A stretch of 64,000 bases of DNA. It comes from Phallusia mammillata (lineage: Eukaryota; Chordata; Ascidiacea; Phlebobranchia; Ascidiidae). Within the stretch, counting starts at the first letter, position 1; each line of letters opens with the position of its first letter. A program made the position numbers and the translations under genes. The notes beneath the pieces were generated by a model. The model saw only the letters and a list, made by a program, of their open reading frames with translations. It was not told the DNA's origin and ran no database searches. Below, piece by piece: positions 1 to 10,747 of the stretch. The DNA lies in assembly GCA_003260075.1 (NCBI GenBank), contig QLIY01000132.1:165749-229748 (forward strand). The letters run 5' to 3'.

Positions 1-44
1 GGATAGGGACCCCAAACTATTTTGCCACTGTCCATGGCTTTTTT

Positions 45-410
45 TAAATGTGATAGTGTTACAAAAACATTATGACCAAAAAAATTACCTACAAAATAAG
101 AAGCCTAACAGAAATGTGTAGGTTATGTTGTGTCCACAATACAATAGGAACATTAACCAAAAAAACAACTGGTATATTTGAAAACAGTTGTTTGGAAAGA
201 CAAGAACACCAATTATTGTAAACGCCCCCCCCCCCGTGATAGTGTTACAAAAACATTATGACCAAAAAAATTACCTACAAAATCAAAAGCCTAAACAAAA
301 ATGTGTAGGTTATGTTGTGTTCACAATACAATAGGAACATTAACCAAAAAACAACTGGTACATTTAAAAACAGTTGTTTGGAAAGACAAGAACGCCAATT
401 ATTGTAAACA
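45..410. repeat. Direct duplicate of about 175 bp separated by an 11-nt C tract
   Basis: Positions 50-222 and 236-408 are the same sequence with a handful of substitutions and small indels. They are joined by a C run at 225-235. The segment lies just 3' of the PPR gene. I read it as two haplotype copies placed in tandem by the assembly, not a true repeat. Apart from this, 1-420 holds nothing I recognise. Confidence 0.8.
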
Positions 411-420
411 TAGTTTTACA

Positions 421-3246
421 CTAGTCAAAAAACGTGGCCAGTTCATCATTTGAGGACCTTGTCTTTTGAAATCTTTTCTTTTTTTGCTGACGCAGCTTTT
501 CACACTCCAAATCAATGGTCGCAAAATTTCCACTTTTATGTGCATCAGTTAACAGATCCAACCAATCTTTAGTTTCTGGATAATTTTCTTCAGGGTTGAT
601 TCTATTAAACTGCTCTAGTAAGTAGTCATACAATGCACTTAAACACCTTTTCGAAGAAACTAGGTATATAGCTTGTCGAAAGAGGTAAAAATTTAGGGTG
701 ATTTGCCACTTCAGGCTGGTCGTCTTTACAGCACGCATTGTTTTGTCAGCTGTGATTAGGCTATCTGCATCGAATGCAGTTCGGTATACAGATGCACGTA
801 TATTAGCAACATTTTGATCAGTTAATTTTTGTGATAAAATATAGGGTATTTTTTTATTGTACCCCATTACAATAAGGCATACATAGGTGAATTCCAAATA
901 GTAGGGGTTGTATTGAGCTTCAGCCAATTTTATCAACTTCTTTGCATAACTAGAGTCTTTTTGGGTTGCTACAATACCGGCAAGTTGTAGCATTGTTAAG
1001 TGAAAAAAGCGGCGGTCATCTTTGTCGGGCACCGTCCATTCACCTGATTTAACACCAATAAACGCTTTGTGTGCAGCTATCTTGGCAGAAAGGTTATAGC
1101 TTAAGTTATAACCACTTAGCTTCTCTAATAAATCAGGACAATCATGTTCAGAACACAACTCTACAAACTCCATAAGCTGCCATGTTTGAAACCTGTTAAT
1201 ATTTTGACCACCCAAGCAAAGTGACTTTACAAACTGAAAAGCTTTTTCAGGACAATCTTTGAACAAACTTTGCAGCATTCGCTTTCGAAGAACAACATTT
1301 TTATTGGTTTGTTTGAATGCAAAAGCTTTTTCAGCAATTGAAACATACTTTAAATATTCATCAGCGGGCAAACAGTCAACAATGCAATTCATAAAGTCTT
1401 CTGGAAGAGCATCATTTTCACCCCAAATTTTACACAGTGTTTCGAAAACTCCTGTTGTGTTATTAGCTTGCATTTGCTTTTCCATTGTTTGGAGTTCTTC
1501 AGAAAGCATTCCTAATATGGGAGATGGTAATGGAGTGCTGTGTACTAGGGATCCTTGTAGCAAAGCTATTTGAAGTTTAGTGTCCAATTTGTTGTTGAGT
1601 GAATAGTAATCTGTTGCATGTTTGCATGCTTCAACAATCTCACCATGATTACACAAAGAGGTAATGAGAACTGATTGTACATAGGAAATCGGAAAATCCT
1701 TTACTTTACTGCATTGTTCTACAATTTCTGCAGCATTTGTAATTAACACTTCAGAAACATGACCTGATATTAAACTGTCGTCAATAATTTGGTGAGATGG
1801 CACTGACTCTATGTCCAGTAGAAGTTCTTTTGCTTGACTTTCTAATCCATGTTTCAGAAAAAATAAATACACCAGCCACCAATTAGGTGTTGCTTGAAGA
1901 TCTGTTGCCAAAAAAGCCGCAATTTCTTTCATCAAGCTCTGGGAACTTACTAAACTCGCAACAAAATCATATTGCTCCTTCACATTCTGGTCAGGGTTTT
2001 TCTCAAATAAAACTGGCAAGACAAAATGTGGTTTTAAACATCCATCGCTTTTAAACTTAAGCAAAAGATCTTTAGAATACTGGTTGCTTGTGCTCAGAGC
2101 CATTTCCAATGCAAAATCAAGCACTGGCACATCGTTGAATGACTTCTGTGTTAATTCGAGTTGAGACAACAGATGTTCAAAGCTTCTGCATTCTGAAAGA
2201 AGGTGCCAAATTAGGAAACTTGCTGTGTCTACAATTTCAGGTTCCTTTCCCAAAATAGGACATTCAAGCTTCTCTTGCATTTGTTTTATAAGTTCCATTC
2301 CACCTGAACAGGGGATAAGATGATGGATTGCATGCATTAGCAATTGTTGCCCACAACTAGGTAAAAAAGCAATTTTGGCTGTTGCTTCACTTAGGAGATC
2401 CTTTTCCAACATATATTCCATAAGACGAACAAATGGAACAATTGAAACTGGCTCTGTATTGTGACGACTGCAGTCATCGAAAAGTTCCACAGCTGTACTG
2501 GCTGCACCTGCCTGTATCAAGCCCGAACATACCAAACAATAAAAATGCCAATTTGCATTATCCTGTGCTTTCAGTTTGTTTACAATTTCAAGACTCTTCT
2601 CAACACTTCCAGATGCACTGAATGCCATCGCCAAATAGCCCCAAGCAATTGGTAAAATGTCAAAACTATGTTTTTTATGTCTATTGATGATATCAAGTGC
2701 ATTTTCTACGTCACCTGACAAAGCACATTGTCCCAGAAATTGTATTAAAGTGTGTCTGGTAGGTTCTAAATTGGCCACTAATAATTTTTGTTCTACAACT
2801 AATGGGTCAAAAAAAAAGTCATTTTGGTTTCTGCATAATAAGTAGGCATTGTGTATGTGTATTGATTTGTACTTCACATTTCCAAACAATTCATTAGCAA
2901 TTTTCATTCGAGTTTCTGATGACAATTCGGCACACCATCTGCCACAGTAATCAATAAGTAGTTTTGTTACTGATAAGAAATTTTTGTCATGTTTGCCCTT
3001 ACTCAATTCAACTTGCACTTCGCTCAGAGATTTTGAGCTCAAAAAGCCAAACTTTTCTATTTTTTCAACGAAATTCCTCCTGATGATTTTGAGGTCCTCA
3101 TTTGTTTGGACATAAGTTTCTAAACTTGATTCTTCTTCTGTAGACCACTTTTGGGAATAATATCGAAATGAGGAGCAAATTTTTCCAGTGCCAGAGCCGT
3201 ACCTGTTTAAAAAAGACAATCTCAGCAGAAATAACTTTGCAAACAT
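421..3246 (-). CDS. LRPPRC-like mitochondrial pentatricopeptide-repeat protein, single exon
   Basis: One uninterrupted 941-codon reading frame. The N-terminus (residues 1-32) is rich in Phe, Leu, Arg, Ser and Tyr with almost no acidic residues, and ends in an Arg-Tyr-Tyr-Ser-Gln stretch typical of a mitochondrial presequence. The rest is almost entirely alpha-helical. It carries pairs of helices spaced like PPR units (for example around residues 165-260: 'TLIQFLGQCALSGDVENAL', 'AWGYLAMAFSASGSVEKSL', 'YCLVCSGLIQAGAASTAVEL'). The C-terminus is charged (Lys/Arg run, then an acidic end). PPR proteins of this kind bind mitochondrial mRNA; LRPPRC with SLIRP stabilises it. The overall style matches LRPPRC, but the frame is shorter than vertebrate LRPPRC (about 1,390 residues), so orthology is inferred and another animal PPR protein is possible. 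The frame crosses a T-rich stretch and 'aaacag' near codon 15 that resembles a splice site but is in frame. The start is the first Met of the open frame. Confidence 0.72.
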   Translation of the reverse strand: MFAKLFLLRLSFLNRYGSGTGKICSSFRYYSQKWSTEEESSLETYVQTNEDLKIIRRNFVEKIEKFGFLSSKSLSEVQVELSKGKHDKNFLSVTKLLIDYCGRWCAELSSETRMKIANELFGNVKYKSIHIHNAYLLCRNQNDFFFDPLVVEQKLLVANLEPTRHTLIQFLGQCALSGDVENALDIINRHKKHSFDILPIAWGYLAMAFSASGSVEKSLEIVNKLKAQDNANWHFYCLVCSGLIQAGAASTAVELFDDCSRHNTEPVSIVPFVRLMEYMLEKDLLSEATAKIAFLPSCGQQLLMHAIHHLIPCSGGMELIKQMQEKLECPILGKEPEIVDTASFLIWHLLSECRSFEHLLSQLELTQKSFNDVPVLDFALEMALSTSNQYSKDLLLKFKSDGCLKPHFVLPVLFEKNPDQNVKEQYDFVASLVSSQSLMKEIAAFLATDLQATPNWWLVYLFFLKHGLESQAKELLLDIESVPSHQIIDDSLISGHVSEVLITNAAEIVEQCSKVKDFPISYVQSVLITSLCNHGEIVEACKHATDYYSLNNKLDTKLQIALLQGSLVHSTPLPSPILGMLSEELQTMEKQMQANNTTGVFETLCKIWGENDALPEDFMNCIVDCLPADEYLKYVSIAEKAFAFKQTNKNVVLRKRMLQSLFKDCPEKAFQFVKSLCLGGQNINRFQTWQLMEFVELCSEHDCPDLLEKLSGYNLSYNLSAKIAAHKAFIGVKSGEWTVPDKDDRRFFHLTMLQLAGIVATQKDSSYAKKLIKLAEAQYNPYYLEFTYVCLIVMGYNKKIPYILSQKLTDQNVANIRASVYRTAFDADSLITADKTMRAVKTTSLKWQITLNFYLFRQAIYLVSSKRCLSALYDYLLEQFNRINPEENYPETKDWLDLLTDAHKSGNFATIDLECEKLRQQKKKRFQKTRSSNDELATFFD

Positions 3247-3697
3247 TATTCAGCAATTGTTATTTAATAAAATTCATTGTATAACCAGCTTGCAAATGCT
3301 TCCTAAAATGTGTAAAATAAATGATTAATATATTTCTACATAACATTTAATTAATAATATTATAATGTAAATTTCTAAATTCTAAAAATACTTTTAAGCA
3401 TTTGTGGCCTTGCATTTTCTGTATTACGTTGTGTTACAAACCACAGTCTTCAGGGGAAATGTTCTTTGGCGACCATTAAGTGAGTTATTCCTAAACGAAA
3501 CGTATTAGTAAAATACATTCTCAAAATAGCTGTATTTGTTTGATTCCTCTTGCTGTGTACAAGATAAAATAACTAGGCGAATGCATCAGAATAATAACTT
3601 CTAAAATTAGCTTTCGTAGACGGTCGGCACAACTCCACAGACAACACATAATTAGGTTACCAAAGTTACATCTTGTCACGCGTGCTGCACTTTTTTC

Positions 3698-3912
3698 CAG
3701 TGTTTCATACCGGGATGGAACTGAACTGACCGTTCAGAAATAAATAACTTTTGGCCCGAAAACTGGAACGAAATAAAACTGAAATCCCTAAAATGCCTTT
3801 GCAAATTTATTTCTATACGACCGGAACGAAATGAAATACCGGTAGCGGAATGAAAAACTGCCCAGAACGAATAACCTTATTTCGTTTTGTTTCGTTCCGG
3901 TATGAAACACTG
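3698..3912. mobile_element. Short hAT-type MITE with perfect 8-bp target duplication
   Basis: The 215-bp element starts 'cagtgtttcataccggg' and ends 'ccggtatgaaacactg', giving inverted ends of about 16 bp. It is flanked by the perfect 8-bp direct repeat 'cttttttc' (3690-3697 and 3913-3920). CAG...CTG ends plus an 8-bp duplication are the hAT superfamily signature. It is too short to encode a transposase. Confidence 0.85.
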
Positions 3913-4018
3913 CTTTTTTCACTTGAGTAACCATGCAGATCTTTACTCCATAGCGTCACCTCCCGGATTTTTTCTGCGTTTTGAACGATCCAGCAGAAAA
4001 AGTTTAAATAGAAGTGCC

Positions 4019-4208
4019 CAGTGGTAGGATTCAAATGTTTTGTCAGCCGATTCTATCACATAAGTCTCATTTTTCAGCGGTTCTGTCACAAAAAGTCCAA
4101 TCACAGTAACCAGTAATGCTGACCGATTCGATGATCACATAAAATTTCGTGAGACGGTTCTATCATGGTTCTATAGAACCGGTGCGAACCGGCTGAATCC
4201 CACCACTG
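4019..4208. mobile_element. Short hAT-type MITE, family with internal 'gaaccgg' palindrome
   Basis: The 190-bp element begins 'cagtggtaggattcaa' and ends 'tgaatcccaccactg'. Its flanks 'gaagtgcc' (4011-4018) and 'caagtgcc' (4209-4216) match at 7 of 8 positions. A second copy of the same family lies at 22153-22336. The interior contains 'ggttctatagaaccgg'. Confidence 0.82.
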
Positions 4209-4216
4209 CAAGTGCC

Positions 4217-6406
4217 CCGTTTAAGATGCTTACCAAAAGTATGTTAACGATGTGCACACATACCCGTCAGAGCCCAAAAGCAAAAGTCTGAATTCCGACT
4301 CCAAGATTGTTTATGTAATACGTTCTTTCTTAATCTTCACCTTGTTTGTTTAAATCGTGTGTTTGATAACAAAAATTTTTCATTGGTCGCTCGCTATCTT
4401 TTTGTCATTGTTTTATTTTTCTTCACATATTTAAGTACGTCGCTATGTAAATCTACCCGTTTAAGGGGTGGCTGACGGGATGATCACGAGGTCTTTCCCC
4501 AATCCCCGAACGAATAATGTTTATGTACACATATGCTTGTTGTGGTTTCGTTACCTCAGTGCGATCGAATAAACTAAACTGTAACTAAGTGTGTAGTTTT
4601 AAAACTGGGGGCGAATTTTGATTTGACCCATAGTTCTAGAGAACTTTATCACACCAAAGCAAAACCTTTCACTTTTCACTGAATCAGCTTTTTAATGATT
4701 GATGACTAAGCATAAAATTGGTCGAGGATCGGCTTCGAGCTAAATTTTAACACGGCATTGATTTGGGCCACTTTTGTATGCCAATATTATGGCAGTAAAT
4801 CTTACTTTCAGGCAAGTTTGGACCTTTCGGGTTTCGAGCTTGTGCTATTGGGCGCAGGTACTATAATTTCGGTACCGCTTAGCGTACTCGTCTGAATCGG
4901 TAAATTGTGTCAAATTTGTATAAACTCATGTTCTCACCTTCACCAAATTTTCACCATTTTATTCAAAAACCATCCTTTATACAACAGTGGAATTAATCAA
5001 CCGCCGCCTTAACTGTCCAAGTACCGATGTAGCCTGTACGTCTATTTTACCCAATATTTTACTATATGGCCGTAAATACCGCCTATTCACGACTTTGCAA
5101 GCCACTTTTTTGGTCCTAAACAGAAACAACGAGTTTCCATGTAGTAATTTAGTCTTGGGCATGGCCCATGCATCTAATATTGCAAAGCCTATAAATTCTG
5201 GAACTTGTCGTCTGCTATACTGTGTTTATATCGTTGCAGGAGAATCATAAACTTACGAGACCGAAACGTCCTGTGTGATGCGTGGAATTCGAAACACTTG
5301 CATATTAGTTTGAAGTAAACTATTCATGTAGGTCGGGTTCGACACCAGTGTGTGTTCTTCCTTGCGGCGCTTGAAATAACTTCACAAGGTTACTTTTTTA
5401 GGTTGTTTCATGTCGAACACTGTCCCTCCATTCCTAGCAATACTAGGGTTCTCTCGACCGATTCAACGTTTTCAGTGCTCCAAACTCGCTCTCTTTCTGG
5501 ACTCGGTGCATTTGCTGCACGTTAAGTCATGATTCACCAAGTTATGCCAACTGATTCGTTCTCAATAACGTTTCAACGTTGTGCAGCTTGTTTCGGTTTG
5601 GTAATTGAGTTCATTGCAATTGTGTCACTATGCGTTCTTTTACCAATCCAAAAAACGTAACACAACAATTAACTAATTATGCAATGCAGACCACACATGC
5701 GAAAACCGTTTGCTAAATATTAAACAGCGACAACCTGTTGGTTTGATGTTGTGATGAAAGCCCTCCGCTAATGCTATTGTTTTAATAGGAACAAAAATAA
5801 GACATGGTACACTCGTATCCGACTCGAACCTTTTTCAAAGACCTGATTGTCTTGACTCGAGCCACAATTATGAAGAAAAACTTGAATTAATCTGAGGGGA
5901 CGCATACACCAAAAAAACTGACTTGACTTGGACTCGTTAGTCGTTAAACCAGATTTCATTTAATTTTTTTATCTGTTGAGTATACTTATTTGCGCTTATT
6001 TGCACAAAAACTTGGCATGTAAATCGAAACTGCGTTTCGGAAGCGTTTAGGGTTGAACTAAAGTTTGCAAAACCCCAGCCTAGAGTTAACCTTTTCATTT
6101 CGCCTAGTCGTTGCACTACAATTTTATTTTTATATGCACGTATTGTATAAAAGAGTCATCTCACAATCTCCGGCCCTCACTTTTTGAGTTTTTTGAAAAA
6201 GAACGACTGTGAACCTTCACTCATCCGGTTTATTTTAATTTAAATTCTATGACGTGGCCTTGAAAAAGTATTTATTGGGGGAAGTTCCCTGTGTTGTTAT
6301 CCAAAGCCGTTTCTTGTGTTTTAACTCTTTGGAAAAGAAACGAAAAGTTTTTGGTACTTTAGGGCCCCTTTGTCTGGCTGATATCGCATAACTATGCCTT
6401 TAGTTA
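4217..6406. other. Intergenic spacer without recognised genes
   Basis: Between the 5' end of the PPR gene (with its MITEs) and the YccV gene I see only short, non-conserved frames on both strands. Around 5800-5945 there are scattered 'gactcgacttgac'-like words, seen again near 37400-37620, suggesting a degenerate dispersed repeat. The stretch just before 6407 is the likely promoter of the YccV gene, but no clear core element was found. Confidence 0.6.
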
Positions 6407-9018
6407 ATGCCTAACACTGCGCCAAAAAATATAATACCTTGGGTAGTAAGAATGCCGGAAGTACAATTAAATCGTATGCAAGCATTTCAATTTCTTTTGA
6501 TATTGTTTGCTGTTCCTGCTCAATATTTCTTATACGAATGGACGGGAAAAACGGAAAATAATAGAGTGGAATCAATTCACAGGTTTGTTGTGCTTTTTTC
6601 TACGTTTTTTAGTTAGTTTAACTGAATTTCTGTTACTATAGTTTACTGGAAACGTCTAAGAGTTTCACAAAAACATATTTGAACTTTGCTTCATGGCAAA
6701 TCTGGATTCATCAGTTTTCGAAAGAGTTTATATCTTCAGGGATCAAGACAAAGGTATGATTTGCTTAGCCTAATTATCTGGTGTTTTACACTTGGTTATG
6801 AGATGTTTCATTTATTTCTTAGATATTTTACTAATGTACCTCTTCCAATCTGAATAATAAGCAAAAAAAATACAAATTTATGACAAGAAATCAATATGTT
6901 AAATTTATTATTATTATTTTCCAAAAAATCAACATAAAAAGCACTTGAGTTTAATTTATTAAAGTCCTTTTTTTGGTATTATTACATGAAGCACTTTTTT
7001 GCATTTTGTGCAGATTGTTAAAAAAGAAGCCCCTCCACCATCCAAAGGGAAGCAAAATCTGAACAGAAAATCAGAAGAAAGTGTGGCAGAAGAAGTATTT
7101 TATCATCGCAGTCCAAACAGCTTTTTTGCCAGTAATATTACAATCTTAGCTAAATATGAAACTAATATGCTACATAAATGTGTTAGTCTTCCTTGTTGTC
7201 TCACTGAAAAACAAAGCTGTTGATAGACAGATAAAAAAAATTCTTTAAAATGAACTATATTGAATTTAATGTTGCAACTTAAATTGAGCTAGGATTTATT
7301 TCACTATATAGGAAACAAAGAAACATAATATTATAATTGCTTGACAAACATTTAATATATTACCAATTGAGCACCACACTTTTGCCATGGTATGTTTATT
7401 TGCACAAAAACTTTGCCAGTCTTGGTTTGAATCTGTGAGCAAAAATGTAAACGAAAATGCTTTTACTCAGATAAATCTAAATGGAAAACACCTGTAGTTT
7501 TTATCAACTCATGGTAACTAAAACTGTCTTAAATCCACATTGTAACGTTTTGTTTTAGCATCAATTGAACCACATGTCAGAAAGCCAGGAAAAGTACAAT
7601 ACAGAGTTGGCCAAGTGATCAAGCACAAAAAGTTTGGATACCATGGGGTAATAGTTGGCTGGGATGAAACCTGCAAAGCACCTGAATTTTGGATAAAGCA
7701 AAACCATGGGCCAAACCAGGTATTTTTGTATATGGAACCTGTTTGGCATTAGACGCTTTAGCATTACCTACTTTTGAAAGTTATGCAATGTGCTTGACTG
7801 AAATGCATTTACATCATATTATTGTAAAGCCATAATGCCCGGATCATATGTGATACTTTTTCCTTGTCAAATGCTTGCAGCTTCCATGCATTTCTCAATC
7901 TGGTGTAAACATGCATTTATTTCCAATATATTGTCATTTTGGTACTTTTCACTATATATATGTTTAACAAAACATATCATCCGTTTTAAAAAATATGTTT
8001 AAGATTAGACAAATATTTTTTATTTCTTTGTACATGCAAATATTGTGCCCATCACCTATTTCTATAAATATGACTTCATGGTTTCCATTACAAATAATTA
8101 TATTTGTGCATGCAATAAAAGTACATGGTCTTGCATTGTTGGTGATTGAAGAATATGTTTATTGGACATTCTAATTAAAAAGTTTAGTGGTTCTCCTGCA
8201 ATTGGCAAAAGTAGGTTGAAACACTAAGGGCCGAAAAGACAAACCATGGCTCTTAATACCCAAAGTCTGCATAAAACACCAACTGACGTTTTCCAACCGT
8301 TGTTGTTGTTGTCCAACTGACCATGCAAGCCATTTTCTGTCTAAAATAATACAGCAGGTATAGGGAAAAACACAAAAAATCTGATTTTTACAGATTGTAG
8401 AGGTTTTTTTATGTGAATTTCATTGGCCAAATTGTTAAAACAAAAATGCTTCATTCAATTCCTCCAATCAAATTCACACTAAACCTCTCCAATTTTAATT
8501 TTCCCTTATACCGGCTGTATTATTTTGGACACAAAATGGCATCCAATAGAGCAATAAAGACCCCCCCCCCATTGGCCAAATTGTTAAAACAAAAATGCTT
8601 CATTCAATTCCTCCAATCGAATTCACACTAAACCTCTCCAATTTGTATTCTTCCTTATACCGGCTGTATTATTTTGGACACAAAATGGCATCCAATAGAG
8701 GCTCTATGATGTAACAATGGTTGGGCAACTTGTTTTACATAGACTTTGTTTTTCAATTTTTTTATTTTAATTTTTTTGTCATTATCGATATGTATGTTGA
8801 TGTTGTTACAGCATTGGAAAAACCAACCAAGTTATGCAGTTCTTGTTGATACAAGGGATCGCCCTGGAGGACAGACTACCTATGTCGTCGAGGAAAATAT
8901 TGCTGTTATTTTGAACACCAAAATAGTGCACCCAAATATCAACGATTATTTTGATTTTTATGATGGTGCACAATACCATATGAGGCCTGCTTTGCAAACC
9001 ATATATCCAAATGACTGA
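6407..9018 (+). CDS. Membrane-anchored YccV/HspQ-like (hemimethylated-DNA-binding fold) domain protein
   Basis: Five exons join in phase: 6407-6582, 6642-6753, 7014-7131, 7559-7719 and 8812-9018 (774 bp, 257 aa). Residues about 27-43 are a hydrophobic segment (FQFLLILFAVPAQYFLY), a likely single membrane anchor or uncleaved signal. A Lys/Pro-rich linker follows in exon 3. Residues about 142-250 form a YccV/HspQ domain: 'YRVGQVIKHKKFGYHGVIVGWD', then 'GPNQHWKNQPSYAVLVDTRD', then 'TYVVEENIAV' with the conserved Gln-Pro-Tyr and Glu-Glu-Asn blocks. In bacteria this fold is HspQ, which binds Lon/DnaA. In animals it is best known at the C-terminus of FBXO21; here there is no F-box. The exon 3 donor (gcca|gtaata) was chosen because only it keeps phase. 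An alternative start is the Met at codon 16. The last intron (7720-8811) is inflated by a C-tract duplication. Cellular role unknown. Confidence 0.85.
8413..8710. repeat. Haplotype-like duplicate around C tract, inside YccV intron 4
   Basis: The sequence beginning 'attggccaaattgttaaaac' at about 8424 recurs at 8571 directly after a 10-nt C run (8561-8570). Both copies end with 'gcatccaatagag' and differ by a few substitutions and indels. It is intronic and affects no exon. Confidence 0.8.
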
Positions 9019-9307
9019 TTACTGGAAATGTTTATTTAGTTGGTTGCTAACATAGTGTTATAATTGTTAGGCAATTAATAGAAGATGGTGGTTTTGTTTG
9101 CTTGCTTTTATATTATGTACACAAGCATTTGTGAAGAAATTTGGTAAAAACATATTACTGTACTAAATTGTATGATTATGCATGTACACAAAAGTTTCTA
9201 AGCCATCCTTTGTTGCCAAAAGCTGTAACTTTAAGAAACAGTCAAGAAAATTTATCAATAACTGCATTCATTGGTTTTTCTTTTGAACAATATTGTAGAC
9301 ACAAAAG

Positions 9308-9670
9308 TGGTTTTTGTTTTATTTATTTGTCCTATGAATGCCGACTCTTCTTTAATTTTGCATTGTTAACACATAACTTAGCTGCTGCAAATGTTCATGT
9401 TTTGGCTTCCGTAGTGATGATATTCAATTAGTTTATAGTACTGACATTTATAGTTTTTCTGGGGTTGACTGGCTTTTGCAGTGCCCCCCCCCCTGGTTTT
9501 TGTTTTATTTATTTGTCCTATGAATGCCGACTCTTCTTTAACTTTGCATTGTTAACACATAACTTAGCTGCTGCAAATGTTCATGTTATGGCTTCCGTAG
9601 TGATGATATTCAATTAGTTTATAGTAACTGACAATTATAGATTTCTGGGGTTGACTGGCTTTTGCAGTAC
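9308..9670. repeat. Duplicate around C tract downstream of the YccV gene
   Basis: About 165 bp starting 'tggtttttgttttatttattt' (9308-9483) is repeated at 9494-9668 after a 10-nt C run (9484-9493). It sits in the presumed 3' region of the YccV gene. The short frames here are not protein-like. Confidence 0.8.
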
Positions 9671-9890
9671 TATGGCTTAAAAGGGAATTCAGGCCAGATC
9701 CTAATGAATACTAATACTGTGGTGATGCATCAAATTTAAATGGATGAGCACATAGTTGAGTGGCCTTCAAAATTTTCAGTTTGAGTGACACACTTTTGTG
9801 AATTGGTTTACAAATAAGATTAACATAAATTCATATTTGCTTATTACTAAGCAACGGTGGTTGTGATTAGACTTTCCAAATATTCACTGC

Positions 9891-9972
9891 TGAACCTGCG
9901 TAGCGGAGTTGGTAGAGCCTGAGTCCCAGTAAGACACATATTGTGGCTTGGAATCCCACCACAGGCTAATTT
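9891..9972 (+). repeat. tRNA-derived SINE head (A and B box remnants)
   Basis: The stretch 'tagcggagttggtagagc' (9901-9918) resembles a Pol III A box. About 30 bp on, 'cttggaatccc' resembles a B box. A T-rich stretch follows. The arm pairing of a functional tRNA is not intact, so I call it a SINE-like element and not a tRNA gene. The remainder of 9671-10747 holds no recognised gene. Confidence 0.5.
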
Positions 9973-10747
9973 TTTTCTAACCCATGTCTTGCCATACGGA
10001 ATGCCGACCGGCTGATATGGTGTAACGCCTTTAAAGTGGGCCTGGCGTATTGTGATTATTTACAAATAGTTTGACTCTATTGATTACCCCTGGCCTAGTA
10101 TGCAAAGGCCAGAAACAACTTTGCTAGCTTCATCTTTGATTGAAACTTATTTCGGCCCCATTGGTATACGTTTTTGTGTATACAGTATACATACACGTTT
10201 TTTTCTGGCTGTCAGTGAAATTCTGTGTCATCAAAATACACAAGTTTGTTAAGTTAACATGTATGTATTTGCAGCAAACAGCATTGCACCAAGCTAGTAA
10301 TAGAAAGTCTTCACAAACCGATAAAGGTCAACATGGTAATACCAAATTGGGTAGTGTAGTTATACAATAGATGTGTTAATGTCATGATGTTGCTTGCATT
10401 TGTAGATGCAATTGCAGGTCTTAAACACATCATGTCTTATTAGACTCAAAAATATGGCATATGTAAACAAATCTACAAGAACATTCAAGACTAAAAATTA
10501 AATTGGAATTAAAAATCTAACTTTGTTTTATATCTTACCAATAGCAATGTTTAGAACTTAAGCACTATTATTGGTATCATATAATTCAAAATAATTTTAC
10601 AACATGGCATTAGGCGTGCGACACAAATTAGGTCAAAACATTCAGCAACTTGCTTTCTACCAATAAAAATATGTTTTTATGAAATGAGTTATATCCCCAA
10701 AGGCGCAATTCTTTTGTGTAATCAAACAATTGCCCTTAATTAAATCT

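Noticed and set aside
421-3246. Splicing of the PPR gene near codon 15 (T-rich stretch followed by aaacag)
   Set aside because: The frame is open across the site and the resulting N-terminus is a good mitochondrial presequence, so no intron is needed.
9891-9972. Functional tRNA gene
   Set aside because: A- and B-box-like words are present but the cloverleaf stems do not pair convincingly; SINE remnant is more likely.
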